Below, one piece after another: positions 17,670 to 23,540 of a DNA stretch of 23,540 nt; the stretch's first letter is position 1, and each line of letters starts with the position of its first letter. Source of the stretch: a virus; IMG/VR virus record IMGVR_UViG_3300023174_000641, positions 1 to 23,540 of that record; one strand, written 5' to 3'. Below the pieces are notes generated by a model, which searched no databases, was not told the DNA's origin, and saw nothing but the letters and a program-made list of their open reading frames with translations. Position numbers and translations under genes: made by a program.

Positions 17670-18719
17670 TTGAACAAAAGACCACCAAAAAATGGTGAAC
17701 GAATTAAAGTTATAAATACACTCTTGGTTGACGGAAATGCCTTATTCAAATTAGGACTTTACGGAGCCAAGAGTGAATATAACCATCGTGGAGAACACAT
17801 CGGTGGATTATACCAATTTTTAACTATATTGCGTAAGCTATTGGGTGAAAATCTATATCATAGAGTTTATGTTTTTTGGGATGGCAAGTTTAGTGGTAAA
17901 CTAAGATATAATATATACGAACCATATAAAAGCGGTCGTGGTAAAAATTATATTCATGGTACTGAACCAGATGAATCCGAAATGAAACAAAAAAAGATGA
18001 TATGGAATTATTTGGAAGAACTATGTATTAGACAAACACAACACGAATTTGTTGAAAGTGATGATTTTATTGGATATTATTGTTTAAATAGAAAAGAAAA
18101 CGAGTTCATAACCATTTGTACTACAGATAGAGACATGTGTCAATTAATATCTGAAAGGGTTAGAATATACTTTTGTGATTTAAAAACGTATGTTGATACC
18201 AACAATTACTCAACACATTTTAATCATCATCATGAAAACTCTGCATTAATAAAGATTATTACAGGTGACAATAGCGATACTATCAAGGGTATAAAAGGAG
18301 TAAAAGAAGCAACACTAATATCTCTATTTCCCGATATCAAAACTAAAAAAGTTACCCTAGATTCTTTAATTGAATCGGCCAAAGTACTACAAGAAAGTAG
18401 ATTAAACTCAAAACAAAAACCATTAAAATCATTGGATAATATTATCAATGTTATTACCGATGGTGTGCAGGGAGATAAACTTTACGAAATAAATACCGCA
18501 CTAGTTGATTTAAAAAACCCATTAATAACTAATGATGCTATTGAACAATTAAATGATTTAATCGATGGAGAGTTTAATATGGATGATAGAGGTCTTAAAA
18601 ATGTCCTAAAACAAATGAAGGTTGATGGTCTAGAAAAAACTATAGGTTCTTATAGATATGCCGATTATTTAATACCCTTTAAACAATTAATTGAGAGAGA
18701 AATTAAACAAACAAATTAA
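17670..18719 (+). CDS. rnh: RNase H/5'-3' exonuclease (FEN/PIN family)
   Basis: A 349-residue FEN-1-like nuclease, similar to T4 RNase H (305 residues), expected to remove RNA primers and flaps. The acidic metal-binding residues of the family are visible: LLVDGN (D21), FWDG (D71), the arch motif RYNIYEPYKSGR (79-90), E129-x-D131-D132, TTDRD (D153, D155) and the helix-3-turn-helix motif TGDNSDTIKGIKGV (D200, D203). The start is TTG at 17670: a stop lies two codons upstream, and no other standard start occurs before the essential first Asp, so a weak TTG start appears real. It lies 32 bp after uvsX and 11 bp before the next gene. The C-terminal ~110 residues are less conserved. Confidence 0.88.
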   Translation: MNKRPPKNGERIKVINTLLVDGNALFKLGLYGAKSEYNHRGEHIGGLYQFLTILRKLLGENLYHRVYVFWDGKFSGKLRYNIYEPYKSGRGKNYIHGTEPDESEMKQKKMIWNYLEELCIRQTQHEFVESDDFIGYYCLNRKENEFITICTTDRDMCQLISERVRIYFCDLKTYVDTNNYSTHFNHHHENSALIKIITGDNSDTIKGIKGVKEATLISLFPDIKTKKVTLDSLIESAKVLQESRLNSKQKPLKSLDNIINVITDGVQGDKLYEINTALVDLKNPLITNDAIEQLNDLIDGEFNMDDRGLKNVLKQMKVDGLEKTIGSYRYADYLIPFKQLIEREIKQTN

Positions 18720-18730
18720 AAAAAAACATT

Positions 18731-19210
18731 ATGAACAAAAAAATTGAAGAACAGAGATTTGAATTCTTGTTGTACATCAACAAACACATTATTTGTCAAA
18801 GATACTTTAGTATCAGAGATTATAACGAAAATTCAACAAAATCATTAGATTTAAAAGAGTTAATGGACAGAATCGTTGGTATGAGTAATGACGATTTTGG
18901 TAGTATGGGTATGATACCTTCTCACTTAAAAAAGAAATCTCGTGAGTATTTGTACAAATTTTACAATCCATATGCGCCTCAAAAAGAAGAGCCATATAAG
19001 AATATCTTTGAAAAAGAGGACATTTTTGATTTTGAGATTAGAGTAGACAAAACACCAATTGCACAAAGCACATTCTCTGGAAATAATTTTCCACCACAAG
19101 TAAGATATCAGGTAGATATTAAAGAATTAATTCCCAATATTATATCTGACATCAAGGACACGTTAAGTCAAAAAAAATACACAACAAAGTATGCTGATGT
19201 GCAACTTTAA
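18731..19210 (+). CDS. Hypothetical protein in replication cluster (159 aa)
   Basis: Unrecognised. It is a soluble protein: a helical N-terminal half (EEQRFEFLLYINKHIICQRYFSIRDY, 18746-18823; then LDLKELMDRIVGM), a mid region SHLKKKSREYLYKFYNPY, and a C-terminal half with FDFEIRVDKTPIAQSTFSG and a final helix (IKELIPNIISDIKDTL). There is no Walker motif, Cys cluster or signal peptide. It lies between RNase H and the replicative helicase in a strictly replication-related run of genes. In T4 the rnh-side cluster holds the late co-activator gp33 and the helicase loader gp59, so an accessory replication or transcription factor is plausible by position only. Confidence 0.8.
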   Translation: MNKKIEEQRFEFLLYINKHIICQRYFSIRDYNENSTKSLDLKELMDRIVGMSNDDFGSMGMIPSHLKKKSREYLYKFYNPYAPQKEEPYKNIFEKEDIFDFEIRVDKTPIAQSTFSGNNFPPQVRYQVDIKELIPNIISDIKDTLSQKKYTTKYADVQL

Positions 19211-19255
19211 TATATTTATAAAAATCACAAGTTTTCAAAAAAAAGTTAATATTAA

Positions 19256-20689
19256 ATGGCAAAAATAAGTAGAGAAAGTTTTGGGTATCTAGGTGATGAT
19301 TTTCAGCTTAGACTAATTGCACAACTTCTTGTTGACAACAGATTTGCCGAATCAATAATTGAAATAATTGATGCGAACTATTTTGAAGGTAATGCGTTAA
19401 AACTTATTGTTTCAACAATAAAGGAGGCTTATTCAAAACATAACATTATACTGGATATTGGTAGCCTAGAATATAGACTATTAGACGTTATAACGAATGA
19501 AATTGATAAAAAATGGGCACTTGCTGAATTAAAGAGAATAAAAGACGTTAGTCTAAATGATACTCTTGGTGTTCAAGAAAAGGCAATGAAGTTTTGCAAA
19601 ACACAAGAATTAAAAAAATCGATTAAGCAAATTAACAGCATTATTGAGGTAGGTGATGACACTAGATACGATGAGTGTGAAGAGTTATTAAAAAAGGCAT
19701 TAGAACATGGTGACCTTAAAGATAACGGAATCAATGTCTTAGACAATATAGAGTCCGTACTATTAGATGACTTTAGAAAGCCAATACCAACTGGTATAAA
19801 GGGTTTAGATGAAATCATGGATGGTGGCTTATCAAAAGGTGAACTTGCGATTATATTAGCACCATTTGGTGTTGGTAAAACCACAATGATTACCAAGATA
19901 GCAAATACGGCCAAGAATCTAGGTTACAATGTGCTACAAATATTTTTTGAGGACGCCGCAAAGGTTATCCAAAGAAAGCATTTGGCTTGTTGGTCAGGTT
20001 ATGAACTTAATAGTTTATCATTACATAAAGATGAACTAAAGAATCTAGTTAAACAAAAAGAATCGGAAAAGGGTGTATTAAGACTTAAAAAATTCCCTAG
20101 TGATGGAACAACAATACCGATTATTAGACAGTATATTAGAAAGCTGATAGCACAAGGATTTAGACCAGATATCGTCTTGGTTGATTACATTGACTGCGTA
20201 CAACCATCTAAGAAATTTGATGATGTTAATGTTGGCGAAGGAAATGTTATGAGACAATTTGAGACATTATTATCTGAGTTAGATATGGCAGGTTGGACAG
20301 CCGTTCAAGGTAATAGAAGTTCAATCAAAGCAACAGTTGTTGAATCAGACCAAATGGGCGGCTCAATCAAGAAAGGGCAAATAGGTCACTTCGTTGTTTC
20401 AATAGCTAAAACCTTAGACCAAAAAGAAAACGGAACGGCTACTATGGCTATCCTAAAATCTAGATTTGCTAAAGACGGTATAATATTAGAGGATATAATC
20501 TTTGATAATTCTAGAATTCAAATCGATATGAACCCTAATAAAAAAGCTAGAACCCAAGGCGAATTCAATAAAGGGAAAGAAAAAGAAACTACTGACTATG
20601 TTGCTGGTTTACTAAACGGAATGCAAGAAAGAAAAAAAGTTCTTAACAACACAGATAACGTCTCAGACGAAGAAAATAACAACAATTAA
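19256..20689 (+). CDS. 41: Replicative DNA helicase (DnaB/gp41-like)
   Basis: A 477-residue hexameric 5'-3' helicase of the DnaB/T4 gp41 family (gp41 has 475). The N-terminal helical domain (~1-160) starts with the DnaB-like 'GDDFQLRLIAQLLVDNRFAESI'. The RecA domain opens with TGIKGLDEIMDGGLSKGEL (179-197), Walker A is APFGVGKTT (202-210; Ala replaces the first Gly, as in DnaB), a FFED motif lies at 230-233, Walker B is DIVLVDYID (D310), then the VQGNRSS sensor-like motif and a KSRFAKDG arginine-finger region. The C-terminus is Lys/Asn-rich and disordered. It should unwind DNA at the fork together with a primase outside the window. The next gene is the ribonucleotide reductase, 26 bp downstream. 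Confidence 0.93.
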   Translation: MAKISRESFGYLGDDFQLRLIAQLLVDNRFAESIIEIIDANYFEGNALKLIVSTIKEAYSKHNIILDIGSLEYRLLDVITNEIDKKWALAELKRIKDVSLNDTLGVQEKAMKFCKTQELKKSIKQINSIIEVGDDTRYDECEELLKKALEHGDLKDNGINVLDNIESVLLDDFRKPIPTGIKGLDEIMDGGLSKGELAIILAPFGVGKTTMITKIANTAKNLGYNVLQIFFEDAAKVIQRKHLACWSGYELNSLSLHKDELKNLVKQKESEKGVLRLKKFPSDGTTIPIIRQYIRKLIAQGFRPDIVLVDYIDCVQPSKKFDDVNVGEGNVMRQFETLLSELDMAGWTAVQGNRSSIKATVVESDQMGGSIKKGQIGHFVVSIAKTLDQKENGTATMAILKSRFAKDGIILEDIIFDNSRIQIDMNPNKKARTQGEFNKGKEKETTDYVAGLLNGMQERKKVLNNTDNVSDEENNNN

Positions 20690-20715
20690 ACATCACAAAA
20701 CAAATTTAAATTAAA

Positions 20716-22692
20716 ATGGATTTATCAACAAAAATTTTATCTGACATTACCGTACATATGAAATACGCTAAGTATATGCCAGAGCTACAAAGAAGAGAAA
20801 CTTGGGAAGAGTTAGTAACAAGAAACAAAGAAATGCACAAGAAAAAATATCCGCATATTACGGATGAAATTGAAGCTGCATATGAATTCGTTTACGCGAA
20901 AAAAGTATTACCATCAATGAGGTCATTACAATTCGGTGGAAAGTCTATTGAGATTAGCCCAAATCGTATATATAATTGTGCGTATTTACCGATTGATGAT
21001 TATAGAGCATTCAGCGAAACTATGTTTCTTTTATTAGGTGGAACAGGTGTTGGATTTTCAGTACAAAGACATCATGTGGACCAATTACCAGAGATTAGAA
21101 AACCTAATACAACTAGAAGTAGAAGATACCTTATCGGTGATTCTATTGAAGGGTGGGGAGATGCGATTAAAATATTAATGAGGTCTTACTTTGAAGGTAT
21201 GTCAACACCTGATTTTGATTACTCAGATATTCGCCAAAAAGGTGCATTATTAGTAACTAGTGGTGGTAGAGCACCTGGCCCACAACCACTTAAAGATTGT
21301 ATTCACAATATTAAAAAAATATTAGACACAAAAAATGATGGTGAAAAATTATCACCGATTGAATGTCATGATATTATTTGTTTTATTGCTGATGCAGTAT
21401 TAACTGGTGGTATTCGTAGAGCTGCTCTTATTTCATTATTCTCAATTGATGACGAAGAAATGTTATCGTCTAAATCTGGCGCATGGTGGGAATTAAATCC
21501 ACAAAGAGGTAGAGCAAATAATTCAGCTGTTATCTTAAGACATAAAATAACTGAAGAAAAATTCTATCAATTATGGAAAAAAATTGAAGATAGCAATTCA
21601 GGTGAGCCAGGCGTATATTTCTCAAACGATAAAGATTGGGGTACAAACCCTTGTTGTGAGATTGGATTGAGACCATTCCAATTCTGTAACCTTTGTGAGG
21701 TTAATGTGTCAGATATTGAATCACAAGAAGATTTGGAGGCTAGAGCTAAAGCAGCATCGTTTATTGGAACGTTACAAGCTGGTTATACTGACTTTCATTA
21801 TCTTCGTGATGTATGGAAGCGTACAACAGAGAAAGATGCCTTAATTGGCGTTGGAATGACAGGTATTGGGTCTGGAGAGGTACTTAAATATGACCTAGAA
21901 TTAGCAGCAAAAGCCGTATTGAAAGAAAATGCTAGAATTGCTAAATTAATAGGTATTAATAAGGCAGCTAGAACAACTACAGTAAAACCATCTGGAACTA
22001 GCTCATTGGTGTTGGGTACAGCATCTGGAATACATGCTTGGCATAATGATTATTACGTTCGTAGAATACGTGTTGGTAAAAACGAATCAATATACACATA
22101 CCTTTCAATCTATCACCCAGAATTGGTTGAAGACGAATATTTCAAACCAAAAGAACAAGCGGTAATCTCATTACCTGTAAAAGCACCAGATGGTTCTATT
22201 TACAGATTTGAATCACCAATGAATCTATTAGAAAGGGTGAGTATGTTTAATAAAGATTGGGTTGGAACTGGTCACAGAGATGGTCAAAATACACATAATG
22301 TATCAGTTACTGTTTCTATCAAAAAAGAAACCGAAAAATTATCTAAATTAGATGAAAATGGTAAAGTTGTTTTAGATTCAAACAATAACCCAATCAAAGA
22401 AGATAGAAGAGACGAGAAAGGAAATTTAGTATATAAAATAAACGAATGGCCAATGGTAGGAAAATGGATGTGGGAAAATCGTGAATCATTTAACGGTATT
22501 TCGGTATTACCTTATGATGGAGGAAGTTATATTCAGGCTCCTTTTGAAGATTGTAATAAAGAAAAATATGAAAAAATGATGGAAGTTTTACGCGATATTG
22601 ACTTAACAAAGGTTATTGAGGTAAGCGACACAACCAATTTATCTGGTGAAGTAGCTTGCGGTGCTGGAGGTTGTGAGGTCACAACAGCATAG
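20716..22692 (+). CDS. nrdJ: Adenosylcobalamin-dependent (class II) ribonucleoside-triphosphate reductase
   Basis: A 658-residue enzyme that reduces ribonucleotides to deoxyribonucleotides using coenzyme B12. Active-site residues match the monomeric Lactobacillus enzyme: first redox Cys C88 (YNCAYLP), radical Cys C313 with E315 (NPCCEI), second redox Cys C324 exactly 11 residues later, and the C-terminal swinging pair C648-x4-C653 (CGAGGC). Further family motifs are GGTGVGFSVQRHH (108-120), GGIRRAAL (231-238) and the phosphate-binding KPSGTSS region near nt 21990. It is shorter than the 739-residue Lactobacillus enzyme but appears complete. It works on oxygen-independent chemistry, so dNTP supply would depend on host or scavenged cobalamin. 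It ends the replication block before a strong terminator. Confidence 0.93.
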   Translation: MDLSTKILSDITVHMKYAKYMPELQRRETWEELVTRNKEMHKKKYPHITDEIEAAYEFVYAKKVLPSMRSLQFGGKSIEISPNRIYNCAYLPIDDYRAFSETMFLLLGGTGVGFSVQRHHVDQLPEIRKPNTTRSRRYLIGDSIEGWGDAIKILMRSYFEGMSTPDFDYSDIRQKGALLVTSGGRAPGPQPLKDCIHNIKKILDTKNDGEKLSPIECHDIICFIADAVLTGGIRRAALISLFSIDDEEMLSSKSGAWWELNPQRGRANNSAVILRHKITEEKFYQLWKKIEDSNSGEPGVYFSNDKDWGTNPCCEIGLRPFQFCNLCEVNVSDIESQEDLEARAKAASFIGTLQAGYTDFHYLRDVWKRTTEKDALIGVGMTGIGSGEVLKYDLELAAKAVLKENARIAKLIGINKAARTTTVKPSGTSSLVLGTASGIHAWHNDYYVRRIRVGKNESIYTYLSIYHPELVEDEYFKPKEQAVISLPVKAPDGSIYRFESPMNLLERVSMFNKDWVGTGHRDGQNTHNVSVTVSIKKETEKLSKLDENGKVVLDSNNNPIKEDRRDEKGNLVYKINEWPMVGKWMWENRESFNGISVLPYDGGSYIQAPFEDCNKEKYEKMMEVLRDIDLTKVIEVSDTTNLSGEVACGAGGCEVTTA

Positions 22693-22711
22693 TAAAATAA
22701 AAAAATAATAC

Positions 22712-22738
22712 AAAAGGGTCCAATCGGACCCTTTTTTT
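22712..22738 (+). terminator. Rho-independent terminator after nrdJ
   Basis: A perfect 10-bp stem, AAAAGGGTCC with GGACCCTTTT, around an AATC loop and followed by Ts. It closes the replication/nucleotide block ahead of the baseplate wedge genes. Confidence 0.92.
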
Positions 22739-22792
22739 ATGGATTTACTTCCAAAAATAAATTATTATCATATTTATCATATAAAAGGTATT

Positions 22793-23179
22793 ATGGCTAA
22801 TGGTAAATTTATAAATATTGACTACCCCTTTAAGAATAGTACAAACGGTTTCTTTATAAAGCTTAATGATAATGAACAAAAAGCGATAAAGGCCGACTTG
22901 ATGCACTTATTATTAACCAGAAAGGGTCAAAGACTATATAATCCAGATTTTGGTACGGATATCCTTAGATATATTTTTGAACCAAATGACGCATTAACAT
23001 GGGAATCTGTACAAGATGAGGTTAAAAATTCGGTGAAAAAATATTTACCAAAGTTAAATATAACAGAATTAAGCGTTACACAATCTGATGAAAGCGAATA
23101 CGCTGCAAAAATAACACTACAATATACAATAACAGATAACGTTTTTGATATTGCTGATTCGGTTACAATAAATGTTTAA
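22793..23179 (+). CDS. 25: Baseplate wedge protein gp25-like (gpW/gp25 family)
   Basis: A 128-residue protein. The start is placed at ATG 22793 (MANGKFINIDYPF); the in-frame ATG at 22739 lies directly on the terminator's T run and would add 18 residues unlike the family. The gpW/gp25 signature is clear: an N-terminal YPFKNSTNGFF, 'LLTRKGQRLYNPDFGTDILRYIFEPND' (22907-22990) and a C-terminal strand region with repeated I/V. gp25 is a core wedge component that contacts the first sheath ring and is shared with contractile injection systems (TssE). The gene 6 homologue follows 11 bp downstream, as expected since gp25 and gp6 form part of the same wedge. There is no Shine-Dalgarno sequence before the start; AAAAGG at 22783 is weak. 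Confidence 0.9.
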   Translation: MANGKFINIDYPFKNSTNGFFIKLNDNEQKAIKADLMHLLLTRKGQRLYNPDFGTDILRYIFEPNDALTWESVQDEVKNSVKKYLPKLNITELSVTQSDESEYAAKITLQYTITDNVFDIADSVTINV

Positions 23180-23190
23180 AATACAATATA

Positions 23191-23540
23191 ATGGCACAAA
23201 GAGTTAATTACACATCTAGAAATTTTGCTGACATAAGAACGGACTTGGTTAATATGGTTAGGCAATATTATCCAGACATCTTCAATGATTTTAATGATGC
23301 ATCAGTAGGTATGATGCTACTTGAATTAAATGCCGCCGTTGGTGATATGTTATCATTCAATACCGACAGGCTATTTCAAGAAACACAAATAGATTATGCA
23401 CAAGAAAGAAGTTCAATTCTATCAATGGCTAGAACTTTTGGTTTAAAAGTACCTGGTAAGAGACCTTCGGTAACAATCCTAGATTTTAGTGTTACAGTAC
23501 CTGTTTTAGGTGACGGATTTGATGTAACATATTGTCCATT
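23191..23540 (+). CDS. 6: Baseplate wedge protein gp6-like (baseplate J), 3'-partial
   Basis: An open frame starts at ATG 23191 and runs off the window with no stop, giving 116 codons. It begins MAQRVNYTSRNFADIRTDLV and continues with YYPDIFNDFNDASVGMMLLE and 'AAVGDMLSFNTDRLFQETQIDYAQERSSI'. This is the N-terminal pattern of gp6/baseplate J-like proteins: 'Y..RdF..lr..l...', 'nDf..as.g.mlle..A.....l.fy.d....E..l..A..r.si..lA...G'. In T4, gp6 dimers form the inner ring of the baseplate wedges. It follows gp25 by 11 bp, the usual neighbour in contractile tails. Most of the protein, including the dimerisation regions, lies beyond the window. Confidence 0.88.
   Translation, partial: MAQRVNYTSRNFADIRTDLVNMVRQYYPDIFNDFNDASVGMMLLELNAAVGDMLSFNTDRLFQETQIDYAQERSSILSMARTFGLKVPGKRPSVTILDFSVTVPVLGDGFDVTYCP

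Noticed and set aside
22739-22741. ATG start giving a 146-residue gp25
   Set aside because: It sits directly on the end of the terminator T run, and the gp25 family begins near the ATG at 22793.

Overview
This window is part of a tailed-phage genome (Caudoviricetes, contractile-tail T4-like type). All 15 genes lie on the + strand and are tightly packed. Structural (baseplate) genes flank a T4-like replication and recombination block: gp32-type ssDNA-binding protein, UvsX, RNase H/FEN nuclease and DnaB/gp41 helicase, followed by a B12-dependent ribonucleotide reductase. The host is probably a member of the Bacteroidota. The DNA is strongly AT-rich and the starts I inspected have no convincing Shine-Dalgarno sequence, only A/T-rich leaders. 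Three intergenic sites also match the Bacteroidota sigma-ABfr promoter (TTG, 19-20 nt, TAnnTTTG). I see no tRNA, CRISPR array, insertion sequence or integration gene.

Layout. Positions 1-13258 hold three baseplate/tail genes. The first is a giant gene whose 5' end lies outside the window; it carries a hub- or tube-cap-like region, an OmpA-type peptidoglycan-binding domain and a long row of beta-rich domains. The second encodes a small LysM-like wedge protein. The third encodes a 2369-residue baseplate hub that ends in an M15 peptidase, a lytic-transglycosylase-like region and an SGNH hydrolase. Positions 13295-15337 hold two overlapping unknown genes, a 71-residue unknown gene, and an acidic protein with two kinds of short tandem repeat, closed by a strong terminator. 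Positions 15387-15493 hold two tandem promoters. Positions 15547-20689 encode ssDNA-binding protein, UvsX, RNase H, an unknown 159-residue protein and helicase. Positions 20716-22692 encode the class II ribonucleotide reductase, closed by a perfect terminator. From 22793 the baseplate wedge genes 25 and 6 resume; gene 6 runs off the window.

How they work together. SSB, UvsX, RNase H and helicase form the core of a T4-style recombination-coupled replisome, and the reductase supplies dNTPs. The baseplate genes build the injection machine, whose hub appears to carry several cell-wall or envelope hydrolases for crossing the host periplasm. The most notable points are the multi-enzyme hub, the SSB-like acidic tip (ending DDLPF) on the gp32-type protein, and a shared 30-bp promoter pattern that places one transcript start at or next to an ATG (possible leaderless mRNA).
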